DNA of 64,000 nt from NCBI GenBank assembly GCA_047967505.1, contig CM106539.1; one strand, given 5' to 3'. Under the pieces are notes generated by a model. That model did not search any database. It was given only the letters and a program-made list of their open reading frames with translations, and was not told where the DNA came from. Shown here in pieces: positions 1-12,030 of this stretch. Every line of letters begins with the position of its first letter. Positions within the stretch are counted from its first letter, which is position 1. The DNA comes from Dipteris shenzhenensis. Its lineage: Eukaryota; Polypodiophyta; Polypodiopsida; Gleicheniales. Both the position numbers and the translations under genes were made by a program.

Positions 1-878
1 TAGTGACTATTTCTCAATCGGTGGGCAAACCTGGAAGTCCAGTATCTCCATGGCCAGTCGGTCAAGGATGTTGCCCTCTTGGACTTGTGTGAAGTCCTTG
101 CTGTTTAGTCTCTCTTCCGCTAGAGAGAAAATCAGTTTCCTATAAATGAAGCCCGGGGTAGCTCTGCTGATTTGTCTATAGATGGGATCAGGAAATTGGT
201 TCTTAACCATTCCATATTAGCCATTGCTTCATATGACTGAGAAAGGGTTAGAGGGTGCCTCTTATTTGGGAATCTCGATTTAATCAAATTCTCTAAGAAT
301 TCCATTGTATATTTCTGAAAGGGTAGTTGACCAAGTTGGACTTTGGTTTGTTCTCCCATAAATGTGGTTAGTTGAACCCATGCATCTATCAAAGTATCGA
401 GTGCTCCTTCTATTTCAACTTGCTCTCTAGGGACATGTTTTAGTCCTTTTCTTTCCTCTCTCTTGAGGTGTTCATTTCGAATTATACATGTATCCAGTGT
501 TTCTATGTGATCCCAAGTATGGTTATTAAATTGGTTGAGTTTTGATTCCGAGCAGTGGCAAGGGGGTGTTCCTTTTTCCCTAAAGGTGAGCTGGGGTTTC
601 ATCATTAATGCCCCCATGTTATCCGTAAAAGTCAACCTTATGGTTATGTCATCCATTATGAAGTTTTCTTTCCTAAGGTCATTCTCAAGCAAGAAATAGC
701 TAATAAGTTTCTTTATTGAAAAGCAGTCCATAATGGGGTTGTCAAATCTCAATGTCATAAACTTTTTTCTTTCCATTCTTTTTTTATTTACTAAATAAAA
801 GGTTCCATGTGGGAGGGTCATAATACCTTCTATCATGGGTGTAGAACATACTTGCATACATTCAATCCGTATCATCAT
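1..878 (-). pseudogene. Unrecognised ORF-B, overlapping ORF-A
   Basis: An open frame of 248 codons runs on the minus strand from 878 to 132, and an overlapping frame (210 to 7) continues to the window edge, so the coding region probably extends to the left with a frameshift near 130-210. The 17-nt overlap with ORF-A, in a shifted frame, resembles gag/pol-type overlaps but could equally be an indel. The protein is mixed hydrophilic, with a charged middle around residues 125-150. No family motif is recognised. Confidence 0.35.
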
Positions 879-2436
879 ATAGTAAGTGTTTCACTGGCAC
901 CTTTTGGTTGGCACTTTGCATCACAGAAATTGTCTTCCCTCCCCTAAGGATCTTTGAGGGTCTCACCTGGCTATCACTAGTGTCTAAATGGACTGAACTT
1001 TCTGAAGATGGTTGCCATTCAATCCTCCTCGGGGGTGTAGACTGCGCTAGTTGAAAATTCATGCCCCTCCCAAAGCCTCCTCTTGTGTGTTGGAATCTGC
1101 CCCCCCATCTTGAGGATCCTGCTCCCCTCGAGCTATTGAATTCAATGCCTCTGATTATTATTTCTCCATATGAGTAGCCACTGAAGGATGGGTGGGGAAG
1201 TAAAGGCATTGACGGGCTCTTTGCCAAGTTATTTACTGCCATGAGCATCAGTTCTCTAATATACATGAAAGTTATTGAAGCTTTTCCAAATACCACCATG
1301 TCTGGTGTCTTCATGAATAGCTGGAAAGAGTGAAAAGCTGCTTTCAGGGGTCTTCTCGGGAAGAAAACTATAAAGTTATTCACTATGTACCAAATTGCAT
1401 GGTCAAACCATAATGGTTGTGCCTTACAATTGACCTTCTCTTCATTGCATCTACATTTCACATAGCGTCTACAGATGTTGAAAACATCATTGATGTATTT
1501 GTTGGTCCTCTTCTATGTTTCAAATATCTTGCTCTTACATCTTCCAAAAACCCTCATCGGTGAAGGGCATTTGCCTGAAGAAAAGAGTGACATGGGGGGA
1601 AAAGCTGCCAGGGTATGACTGTACATAATGGGAATGTCAAAGTCCTGTGCAGTCTTTTTTGCATCCATCTTTACTGTTTTTGCAGCTTGCACCATGTCCA
1701 TCGAAAAGAGCCAAATGTCCATGTGAAAGGGTGCCAAGAGGTTCATGTCGTGTAGCTCCCAGTCTTTATTGTCATGGGCCATTAACTCCACCTCCAAAAC
1801 CCTCGGGGGGAAGTAGGGGTTTCCGTAGGTGGAGCCAGAATTCTTCTTCACGTTGCATGTGGGGGTAACCATAACTTCTGAGAACACTTTCTCTTGGTCA
1901 TCTTGAGACAACCCTTCCAAGTTACAAAAACTATGTTGGAGGGTTGAATTTATGCCTTGTGGAGGGTTAAAGCATTTCAGGCCCATGCTCTTTGCTGAAG
2001 CTGGGCTTATCGAGGGTGTAAGGTTGTGACTGACAAAGAGATTACCTATGATTCCTGGGGAGTTTTCTGCAAAGTCAAGCAGTGGTTTGTTATCTTGCTC
2101 AATAATCTAGTCCAAGCTCAGTTGTAATTTATTGATCAAAGTAATTGTTTCATCAGTTTTCCCTTTTCCCAGGACTAACACTCTGCACCAGTCATTGAAT
2201 GAAAGCTGCATTGTCAAGAGTCTGCCTGAGTCTAGGTGACTGTGAAACTCCTTCCTGTCCAGATCAATAATGATGTCATGGATCTTCTTATTAAACATTG
2301 TCAAAATGGCCTGGCAGGCTGGTGAAGGGGCTGGTAGCGGGTCCTCATAACCAAGTTTCATCAAGTCTTCAAACCAGGAACTAGCGTGATGGAGGAAAGC
2401 ATGCCAATTCGACAAGTTAGGATCTTTGATATCCAC
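862..2436 (-). pseudogene. Unrecognised ORF-A with RGG-rich segment
   Basis: I do not recognise this protein. Read on the minus strand from ATG at 2436, one frame runs about 525 codons to TGA at 862-864, broken only by TAG at 2107-2109 and TAG at 1513-1515. Both could be former CAG codons, so I treat the pieces as one damaged gene. The last third holds a Gly/Arg-rich stretch (RGAGSSRWGG, then RGGFGRG) of the kind that binds nucleic acid in some retroelement Gag and RNA-binding proteins. No zinc knuckle, protease or polymerase motif is visible. It overlaps the next ORF by 17 nt in another frame. A gag-like role in a retroelement is inference only; a host gene cannot be excluded. Confidence 0.45.
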
Positions 2437-5400
2437 ATCAACTTAGCAAGTGTGTGTTTTGCCTATTAATCATCTCTCTCTCTTCACTCTATCTTCTCTC
2501 TTGCTAATTTCCCTTTTCTCTCCTGTTTTCTATTCCTCCACCTCAATCCCACTTTTTCATATCATTTCATGCATCCAGCTTCCCTTCCCTATTTCCATTC
2601 ATTGCTTCTATCTTCGAGTTTGGAACAATAATGTCAAGCATTTGGGAGGTTCTAATTCTCCTTTTCTTATACATCCTGCCTCCTATGTGTGATAGTCAGC
2701 ACCATAAGAGGGTTATCAATTACGAGGGGGTTTATCTCTTTGAAAAATTCCATTTTTACCCATGAAAAGAAACCCTTTTATATCTATAAAAGGCCGGCTC
2801 ATGCTGACCTCCATTCTTACATTTACTTAGCACTGATGCTATTCTGCTTTATGCAAACTCATACAAACATGTAAGGTCCTTGTAAGTCCTTCCTCCAATA
2901 TCTCATCAAAGGTATCCAAGACCTCTAATGCACATTGTTAATTACATTTGTCTCAAAATATCTTACTAATTCAAAATACTAGGGTTATTCTTTATAAATT
3001 CAAAAAATAAATCTATTCCATAGAGTATTTTGAGCGTGCTTCCCTAACAAGTTTCTGCTGGGTGCAGATGTAGATAACAGCCTCTGCGTGGCTCCAAAAA
3101 ATCTCATTCTGCAGTGTTATATTGTTGTAGATGAAGGGTCCCACTTATTTTTCCTAATCATCAAACCATTGGGAAAAGTGGCCAAACTCACCTGTGTCAA
3201 TCAAGGTAAAACAAGAGTTAGGACTATTGTCTTCCACTTGTTACCACAAGCTTCAATGCTCGGCCACGGTTGTTATCCCGGTCATTCCAATAATTCAACG
3301 GATAGGAGGAGGAATTTGCATGAAAAATAAATTACAAGTTCTTTCTAATGAATCCTTTTCTTAAAAAAAAAGGGGAAACTTCTAGTAGACAACCAGACTT
3401 AGTGAGTCCCATGTATGAAACTATTAATAGCGAGACAACCAGACTTAGTGAGTCCCATGCATCAGACCACCATTAATAAGTGCTATGTATCAAAATTAAG
3501 TAAGATACAAAGTTTTTCCATATTGTCACCCCCCATATCACACTGTCTCAGCTCTGATGTTCTCTAAAACTTATCCATATTACGTACAGTAATAAGATGC
3601 AAGTGACCAATAGAGTTTCAACTAACTTGCTGCAATGTAAGTCTTTCAATCTATAGTATAGTTTGCAATTGTAAATGGATATCACTATATAGTATGAGCT
3701 GATAAACGTACTGTCCATAAGTCAAACTCTAGATTCTCCCTGCACACCATGACACCGAACAGTCCATATCTTATCCATCAATAGGTAAGGTTAAACTCAA
3801 TAACCATATACCTTTTATCACACCATAACCAGCACTTATATGTAGGGAATTAGTGAGGTGTTCTAGATGGTAATGCCTGTAGTTAGGGCCCGACCCAACA
3901 ATATCTTCGTGCCCTAAGGGGGGAGAGAGAGATCATTCTAATTTAAAAAGTTCCCTATGTTATCATAGAGCCAAGCCCCTCTAGCTCCTCGCTCAAATTC
4001 CTTGTGCTATGCTAAGCACTTAGCTTATCAACCAGCAACTATGATCTCCGATCAGGGCTACAGTAGAGTAGCATCAGCACAATTTATATCATCAAGCACA
4101 TCCGAGAGCCACTCAAACAGGTTCGTCTAGACCATCCCCTTGCCTGCATTCATGTAAAGATGAGTTGTATGCCCATAGCAGTAGAATCTCAGAAGCTAAG
4201 TGCAAACCTCAAGTGCTACGTAGCCAAAAAATGTACATGCAAGCCATTTACAGTACCCAAAAGCATGGAACAAGCACATAAGTGTAGTATGATTATGATA
4301 AAGAGTATGAAATGTCACAGTGATTCCAACTAGTTATCATGTACTATCCGATTTTTTCCAGCAAGGGCTACAGAGAGAGTGTGCAAGCATCGGAACAAGA
4401 GAGAGGTTCCATATACTCTCCATCGTAACTCATCAAGAGTTATATATGAGAACCAAGCCATGAGAAACTAGGAGAACACTCTATTTCAGTGCAGAGGCCC
4501 CATATTCCATTTTCTCATTTCTACTGGTGCCTGCAAAAGCGTTCTGACACATTCAGTATCCTGTAATACCACTCAGCCTGCCCAAAAAGTGGTGGAAGCA
4601 GGGCGGAACATAGCATAGCACTAAGTGATGAATGCATACATCAAAACAATGATTTATCCTAAAGTTTCCAATAGCCATCATCATGCTCATATTTTCATGT
4701 GTCATTGTGCTTCTGTAGCACTCCGACTTAGTCATCAACAGGTCGACTAACGATGAGTAGCCTGTAATGGTGCACTCTCCCTTTGCCATTTCCCTGAGCT
4801 CCTTTGGGCTCTCAATGGAAGCCATTTGTATCGAGCAAGTGATGACGTAGCAAGGCACACAAGAGGGGATGATAAGTTTTCACACAGGGTCGGAATAAGG
4901 ATAGTCCGTTATTGTCAAGCTTACGTCATATGCAGACTTCTTTCCCCATAGCATATGCTACTGTTTATTGCTTCCTAGAGCTTAGACAAGCTCTCAGCTT
5001 CTCGCAAACAGGGCCTACGATGTATTTATCTACAGAATAGTGTGGATGGTATCTACCGGGGGGGTTCAAGTTTTGTACAAAGTGTGTAAGACCTTTTTCA
5101 TCCTAAGAGATAGTAACTGTGTAGGCGATAAGTGAGCTTTGCCTGTTTCCCCTCCTCAACATCTGGGAGCCCTGTGTAGGGGCTAGCGTAGTTCATGTGT
5201 CTCTCGTCATATGCATAAAGACTATGCTCCATAGGCTATATACCAAAAAAGAGAGCGAGATGATAGATGAATCGAACGACACGACAAGGGGAGATAGCAT
5301 AATATTGAGACGTTCCTCATGTTGCAAGCCCATTGGCTCTGCTATGCAACTCTGCGTCCCCCTAATGAGCTTCGTAGGAAGTCCCAGGAGGGTGTCTGTG

Positions 5401-6230
5401 TTGGTAGCGCTTAGGAATGAGCAGACTTCCATCTACTGCCCCAGATGGTGGTGATCGAATAACAATGGGCTGAGAGAAGTGTCGACCTAGATGCTTGCCA
5501 TCTGATTTAGTCTACCGGGGTATTGTTGGCACATCAAGGTGCTTCTCCTAAGGCTCTAAATGCCTATCAGGTGCCTTCCTCCCTCGTGTATAGCTTGCTG
5601 TCTCCAACTATCAGGGCTTTTGCCCAAATCTGAGGGATTTGTCTTACCTTGTCTATTGTTCCCTTCTTTATCACGAGGAGGGTGAATCTCGAGGTCTTCA
5701 GGGGGCTTTGGATACCCTCAGTTCTCAGTAGGAGAGAAAGGGCAAGAGGGGATGCATTAAAAGCATACCCCTCCCCATTACTTGCTATGGGGCTCCATGC
5801 CACCTCATAATTGCCCTCCTATGGTGGAGGGCTCGAGGTCAAGGACCTTTGTCCTTATCCGATGTAACTCCAATCTCATAGTATTTTTTTAAAAATCCCC
5901 TTTTACCTCTCCCCAATAGCTAGAGGTTTCACCTATATTTGCGGGTATGTTGGGGTATATCCCTTGCCCTGTGTATAATTTCCTAGGTCATTTAAAAAAT
6001 AGGGTTTCCCCTTCTTAGGGTCTATTACTTCTCTAAGGTATCCGTTTGTTTGATCACTTCTATCATCGGTACCAGGTTTTCCTCTTATCTGGTGTGTCTA
6101 GATTGGTATATATTGCTATTAAATATACCGTTGCATTCATTTATGGGAGTGAGCTAGAGTTTACAAGGGGTCCGTATCTCCTTGTTTGGTAGCTCGGATC
6201 CTCCCTTTGGGAAGCGTGGATGCGTGCGTG

Positions 6231-6281
<51 letters not shown>

Positions 6282-6563
6282 TAATTCAACAAGAGAAGGG
6301 ATCTACAAGAATGAATGGAAAAAGAATAAGGGGTAGGAGTGTTGCATTTATGGGATATGGGGATTTAGAGATTTAGTTTTTAGGATCAATACGTTAACAA
6401 GCTTATGCAAGTCACCATTATGTAAGATGAAAGTCTCATTGTTTAGCAAAAATTAGAAGCAATTTTGCACTCCTTTCCTTGAGAGATGTATCTTTAATAT
6501 TTTTCAAAGGATGTTCTTTTCCATGTGAGAAAACACATGATTTAATTTCATTTTAGGCATAAC
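2437..6563. other. No gene recognised; short tandem duplication
   Basis: I see no convincing coding region here. A sentence of about 26 bases (gacaaccagacttagtgagt and following bases) occurs twice, near 3390 and 3432. The rest is unique-looking sequence with many stops in all frames. If the LTR and primer site at 6564-7540 belong to an element extending left, this stretch would be its 5' internal region, but nothing in it proves that. Confidence 0.4.
6233..6279. repeat. (TG)n microsatellite
   Basis: An almost perfect TG dinucleotide run of about 47 bp. The short ORF reading it as alternating Cys/Val is an artefact. Confidence 0.97.
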
Positions 6564-6582
6564 CTTCCTGACAACGGTGCCA
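6564..6582 (-). promoter_or_regulatory. tRNA-Asp-type primer-binding site
   Basis: On the minus strand the sequence reads TGGCACCGTTGTCAGGAAG, close to the TGGCGCCGTTGCC primer site of plant Tat/Athila-type gypsy elements (tRNA-Asp). Three T residues separate it from a terminus reading ...GACAACA, which is the expected geometry of a 5' LTR end followed by its PBS. Confidence 0.6.
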
Positions 6583-6585
6583 AAA

Positions 6586-7540
6586 TGTTGTCACTTTTTC
6601 TCTCATTTCCAAATCCAAGGGTGTTGTTCACCTATAGTTATGTCATTACTCGTTGTAGCATAGGTGTTCACAAATGTAGCATAGGTCCTCGGCTCATATT
6701 CCAATGAGAGGTATAGGCTAGAGCATAGAAAAAGCCTCTAGTGTGCACTCAGGTGTAAAAGAAGAACTGATACAAGGATTGATGGAGTTTCTCACCTCCA
6801 TAGGCATTAAAGGGCTTAGAAAAGTTTTGTAGGGTTTAGAAGGAGCATAGGGATGAGAAAGTAAATGGGTTTTGAGAAAGATGATAGGGCTAAGAAAGCT
6901 AATAGGATTTGAGGGTTGAGAAAGAGTTGTAAGATTTAGGAGGAGTTGAAGATTGAGGATTGGAGATCGAGTCTCCTTCACGGGCTCATAGGGTTAAGGG
7001 CTAAAACGGAGTGAACAAGGTTGAAGAGGAGGGAGAAGGAGGAGGAGGGAGGAGTCTAGGTTGCAAGGGCAAGGGCATGGTAAGACACATTGATAGTGTA
7101 AGGGAGCATGGATGCCAGGAGATCAAGCACATGAACACAAAAATAAATTGAACACTGAGCCCCAAATAGTGGGACTTTCTTTGCATTGAGAGATATTTAT
7201 ACATGTTCTAGAGTTTCCATCCTTAACACAAAGTGTAAGGACTTTCTCTCTCTTTGTTAAGGATTTCTTTCTCTTGTCAGGACCTCTCTGTTTTGTAAGG
7301 ACTTTCTCTCTTGTAAGGACTTTCTCTCTCTTTGTAAGGATTTCTGTCTCTTGTAAGGACTTCTCTCTTTTTGTAAGGACTTCTCTCTCTTACACAAAAC
7401 TATAAGGATTTCTCTCTTTTACAAAAAAGTTTAAGGACTTCTCTCTCTTAGAAAAAAAGGTTTAAGGATTTCTCTCTTAGAAAAAAGTGTAAGGATTTCT
7501 CTTGCTTACACAAAAGTGTTGATTTTAAACTTTGTCTCTC
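6586..7540 (-). mobile_element. Probable 5' LTR of a Tat/Athila-like gypsy element
   Basis: The LTR end is set by TGTTG at 6586 next to the primer site. The outer edge is not defined; 7540 is a guess. On the minus strand a TATA-like box (ATGTATAAATATC) lies near 7193-7205, about 600 bp before the LTR end, a reasonable U3-R-U5 layout. The field of GTAAGGA repeats would lie in U3. The internal region should run left from 6564, but no gag-pol of this class is recognisable there, so this is either a solo or broken element or one whose genes are too decayed to read. Confidence 0.45.
7225..7520. repeat. GTAAGGA-TTTCTCTC degenerate tandem repeats
   Basis: About a dozen imperfect units of roughly 20-30 bp, each with gtaaggactttctctctctt or a close variant, interrupted by poly-A slips. 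The phase is kept although unit length varies. Confidence 0.85.
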
Positions 7541-7679
7541 TAGATCATGATTTTGCAAGTATGATCAGATCTTTTGTAGAGAGCCTTTGTGCTATCCTTA
7601 CCCTAATAGATCCACCAAATATATCTTCAAGATCAAGATATTATAAGTGAAACTTTGTCGCTACTGAAAGCCACTTCTC

Positions 7680-8340
7680 CACCTCCATTTTCTATCCACT
7701 TCGCAATATCTCCACCCCTTCCACCATCAATTTTTTTGTGAAGCCTCCCTCTTTCACCACCACTTTTTCCATCAAGCCTCCCTCATCAACCACCCTTTTT
7801 TTGTTTACTCCACCATCACTTTTTTTGCCCACCTTTGTCTACTACCTCCATCACCACCATCCCCGCTTTTTTGTCTAACATCTCCACCACTCAAGGTGTA
7901 CCTTCTCTCTTTCTTTTTCCATCGTTTCCCCACTTTTTTTCCTCCCCTCCCCATAAAATTTCATCATCTACTTCCATCGCTTTTCTATATTCTTTCATTC
8001 CTTTTCTCTCCCTTCTTCTCACCTCTCCATTCTCTCCTTTCCATCTCTTTCTCTCACTCTCACCAACTCTCTCCTTCTCCCCTCTCCCATTCTAGCCCTC
8101 TTCTTCCCTCTCGCTCTACCATTATCTCCCATCCATTCCACTCTAGCCTTTCCATTATCTCACCCTTCCATTCTCGCACTCCCCCCCTATCCCTCCGTTC
8201 TCTCACCATCGCTCTCCCCCTTTCCATTCTCTCCACCCCCTTCCACCCCCTTCCATACCTTCCAACACCCCTTCCATTTTCCCCCCCTTGCCCCTCTCTC
8301 TAACCCCCAACTCTAACCCCCAAAACCCTCTCACCTTGAA
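7680..8340. repeat. Pyrimidine-rich low-complexity tract
   Basis: More than 600 bp of plus-strand C/T-rich sequence (cctcc, ttctctcc and catcacc variants). The Ser/Pro/Leu-rich plus-strand ORFs here follow from composition alone and overlap in two frames, so I do not call a gene. Confidence 0.8.
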
Positions 8341-9110
8341 TTCTACTCGTTGTACTAACACAATGCCCCATGTGCCATCTACCATTTTTAATCATGCCCC
8401 CCTAGCACCCAGTCCTTGGGTACCATGCCAACTAGCATGCCTCCTGCTGGTCTAGAAGCTCCCACCACCTAGATTTTCACTCTTGTGCGACCCTACCCTC
8501 AGTGCTACAATCGATCCAGTCCATCCACCAGGCCCAAGACTTCTCACTTGAGCACCACAAGCATGATGTGGGTGTCTTTCCCTCAGCCTCCCATGACACT
8601 CATAAGACCCCCTTCAAGGCCCTTGGGTGCCCCTAAGCACTGTACCTCCACCAATCCCATGCCCTTCTTGCTCCAATCAATTGCCTCTGCCTCCTCTGGT
8701 GCCATGTCAATGCCCACCGATGCTACCATGTGCTTGGTGCCATCTTGCCAGTTGCACCACACACCATGCCATGTCATTCGCACCTTGTGCCATCCCATGC
8801 CACCTTGCTTGATGCCATCTTAGTGTGCCGATGTGATGACCAACCACCACTTTGCCATATGTCATTGCCACATTAGTGCAACACCTGCACCTCCAGCAAT
8901 GCTACCTCATGCATCCCTTTCAGTCACTTTTCTCACCTCAAATAGAGTTGTTGCCCTAGGGTGCTTGCCATAGAACATGTCACCACTACCAACACCCCTT
9001 TGTTATCTCACATGGGGTGCCATGCCCCATCGATTGTTGGTGCTCATGTCCTTACCACCTAAGGCATGATCAATGTTGCCACCACCTCAGCATGGTCTCC
9101 ACTCGCCATT
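8341..9110. other. No gene recognised
   Basis: C-rich sequence with repeated tgccatg/ccatgcc words. Overlapping ORFs exist on both strands, but none has a recognisable domain. Confidence 0.4.
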
Positions 9111-9114
9111 GCAG

Positions 9115-10035
9115 GGGTGTATTCTTATCATTAGATTACCAATGATGTCTAGTGTGGAACAACATCAAGTTGAAATAGTCCTACATCTAGCAAGTCATCT
9201 TCTACTCCATTTGTCTCATCACCTATCAACAATCATGACATGTGATGTAGGATGTAGTGTTGAGCTCCCTTCTACACCACTATTTTTAAAGTTAAATTCT
9301 TGAAATAGTAGAAGATACCTAGTTAATCAACTAGTAATACATGGTTGATTAACAAGATACAATAAGGCTTGATGGTCGACGTAAAATACAAAGTCAATGG
9401 CTAATAGATAATGTCAAAATTTTACCCACCATTGAAGATTATTGCCAGGGCTTCTCTTTTTGTGGTGGTGTAATGCACCTTTGCATCATTCAATTACCTT
9501 CTTGCAAAGCTATTGGGTAGGCCTTGTTGTATTTTCCATGTTGACAAAGTATACTCCCTACTGCATAGTTGGACCCATCAATCTATACATGGAATTCAAT
9601 GTCCTAGTTTTGAGCCTTAGTACAAGAGCTATGATCAATCTCCACTTGAGGGTTTCAAACACCTACTTACATTCTTCTATCCAGCTGAGTTTTACTAGTA
9701 GCTTGTATAGGGTTATTGCAATTGTGGCATACTTGAGGATGAATGTTCTATAGTATCCTGCATGGCCCATGAATACTTGGACACCCTTAGTTGGGAGGGT
9801 GGAATAGAGATTATGTGTCCCAAGACTACTTTGTGTGTGACAAAGAATTGGAATTTTAGAGGGTTCAAGGAGATACCATACTATTTACATTTTTCTAGTA
9901 CATCTTTAAGACATTTCAAGTGATCCTTTTTATTTGAACGTATGCAAGTCATTGAGGAAGACTTGTAGAAATTTGTTGAGGAATACTTTGAAGATAGTGT
10001 ACACGGTCCTTTAAAAATTCAAGTGGGGGCATGGG
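9115..10035 (-). pseudogene. Ty3/gypsy RT-RNase H remnant
   Basis: Minus-strand translation in shifting frames gives the second half of a gypsy reverse transcriptase (FLNDLHTF, then LGHI, then GYYRTFI near 9750 and ATIAITLYKLL) followed by RNase H (FVFYVDHQALLYLV at about 9355-9393). The latter motif is nearly identical to that of the plus-strand fragment at 45.17 kb, and the following region (GVEDDLLDVGLFQLDVV) also matches that copy, so both belong to one family. Many stops and frameshifts make it a fossil. RT catalyses cDNA synthesis and RNase H removes the RNA template; neither can work here. The LTR at 11,371 may be its 5' LTR with gag-protease deleted. Confidence 0.75.
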
Positions 10036-11350
10036 ACTGTGAAGTCCACGTTTAATTTCAACTTTTGTAGGCCTAAAAATGGCCAATAATGTGTAAGCAA
10101 AATGTCAAATTCATGCCTATATGGAGACATCTAGTAGAGCATAAACAATGGCACATCAACCCAAAAAATCTCCTTTACTAAAGAACTTTGTGTGTGTGAA
10201 ATTTGGATTTGATCAAGGTGTGATTTGGCCTCCAAATGACCAAGATAGGAGCCTTGAAAGTAGGGGGTAATTTTTAATAAAGGCCCCCTTCTTCCTCTCT
10301 CATTTTTTATTCTAAAAATGATTTTTTTCTTTTGAAGGAAGTGAGGGTGCAATTAGTCTAACCTATTGTGGTTATAAACTAACCTAGTACAGTTCGTCTA
10401 GCTTTAGTTACTTTGATGTTAGGGATAACTAATTGTGATTACAGTGACTAACCTACTAACAGTTGTTAGATTAAACTAGCCTCAAATTATTTTTTACTAA
10501 CTACAGTTAGTTTGTTGAATTTGTTAGTTTTAAGGCTAGTTAGGTCTAGTTAGTTTAGGGTTACGTAGCGATGGAAAAGATGGCGAGTGTTTTTAGCAAC
10601 AAGGATGGTGGTTTCCATGGGGGGGAAGGGTGCATGACGACCGTCATGGTCTATGAGGAGAGTTCAACTAATGAAGGTCATGGGCGGCTAGGGAACTAAA
10701 CTTTGAATTGAAAGAGCATTCTCTAAACTATAGTTTAGCACCACTTCATACCTCAAGCATCAACTTTAGCATTTACTTTAGCATCAAACTTCAAGAACCG
10801 TAAAAAATGCTTGCAAAAAACAGAGCAACCTTGGAGGCTTGATATCTCACTCCACATAACTTCAAATTTGGGGCTTTGTGAGCTGGAATGAAGTCCCTAT
10901 ATTAGAGAAATAAGTGCAGTAGAGGAGGGGTTAAAAATTATGTCACGTTGCTCGTGAGAGTCACGCTAATGCTGACTAGTCTTTTGCTAAATCCTCAGCA
11001 ACCACTAGACCAAATGGGCTCATATTTCACCAGGAGCAAGCTCTTAGCATTGCCTAACTTGTGCTTGAAGGGCAGGTCATCATTTGTACTGTAGAGGCAG
11101 AGTTTTGCTAACAGTTGCAAAGAATAGAGAGTGTCAATACGCACACCAGAGATGATATGTTGGGGAATGCTTTGAGCCAGAGGTGCGCCCTAGGGGAAGG
11201 AAACTTCAGTTTAGAGGGTTTGGCAAATGGCGCAATATATGAGGAGAATGGAGCTTAGCAAAATCTGAAGAGAAAGGAAGAGGGAGCTTCAAAAATGGAG
11301 GTGGTGGAGAAAATGATGAGGTGGTATTTTCAAGGTGGATTCTCTAGAAC
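10036..11350. other. No gene recognised
   Basis: If the LTR at 11,371 and the RT remnant at 9.1-10.0 kb are one element, this interval is where its gag and protease should be, but no zinc knuckle or DSG motif is visible. Around 10,370-10,560 the words taactaac and gttag recur, an irregular low-complexity patch. Confidence 0.4.
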
Positions 11351-11368
11351 CTATAAGCTCTGATACCA
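11351..11368 (-). promoter_or_regulatory. Initiator-tRNA-Met primer-binding site
   Basis: The minus strand reads TGGTATCAGAGCTTATAG, a twelve-base match to the standard plant retrotransposon PBS complementary to tRNA-iMet, two bases from an LTR end in ...CTTCA. Confidence 0.8.
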
Positions 11369-11370
11369 AA

Positions 11371-12030
11371 TGAAGAGATGGGTGGGATAGAAGAGGTTCA
11401 TGATGACACAAAGGAAGAGCACAAGTGAAGCCAAAAGCATGTCTATTGAAATGAAGGGAGAACCTCCCTTATATAGAGTGGAGAGGAAGGTGTCCTAGCT
11501 CATAGGCACCTCCAAGCTATTTCTTGTGGGAGCAATGAAAGCAACATGGTCCAAGAGTGTCACACCAATTCTGGAGTTGTAGCAATGTGAATCCTCAAGA
11601 GGAGGGGAGAGATGAGTGAGAGCGAGAGAAGAAGACGGAAGGGGAGTGGGAAGCATGAAGCAAGAGAGGGAAGGGGGGGTGAGAGGCATCCACAAAGGCA
11701 AGAGCAAGAAGAACATAAACAAAAATCTTGGAAAAGAGAGAGCTTTTATTCCTCAAACTTGCACATGTACAACTAAAGACCAAAAATCAAACTTTTGGCC
11801 TTTTATACATGGCACCTTTTTAAGGGAGGGCCAACCCTATTTCTCCTACCACTCCCCCTACTCTCCATTTTTACAAATTGCTCGGCCCCATCCAACTCCA
11901 AGGCATGGTGCCACTTCCTTTTTTTTTGTCGGCATCTTGTCACCCCATATTTGCTGTTGCTTTCCCACTCTTTGCAAATGGCACTTGTGTTATCTAATTA
12001 TGACCGTTTGAGGTATTCATTATGCTATGC
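11371..12030 (-). mobile_element. 5' LTR (right edge uncertain)
   Basis: The left edge TGAAGAG at 11,371 (minus-strand LTR end ...CTCTTCA) is fixed by the adjacent PBS. A TATA box (CTATATAAGG on the minus strand) lies at about 11,471-11,481, placing a transcription start about 100 bp before the LTR end. The outer edge is not seen; 12,030 is approximate. Reading frames inside are on either strand and unsupported. Confidence 0.6.

Noticed and set aside
7835-8303. Two overlapping Ser/Pro/Leu-rich ORFs
   Set aside because: They arise from a pyrimidine-rich tract and are open in two frames at once.
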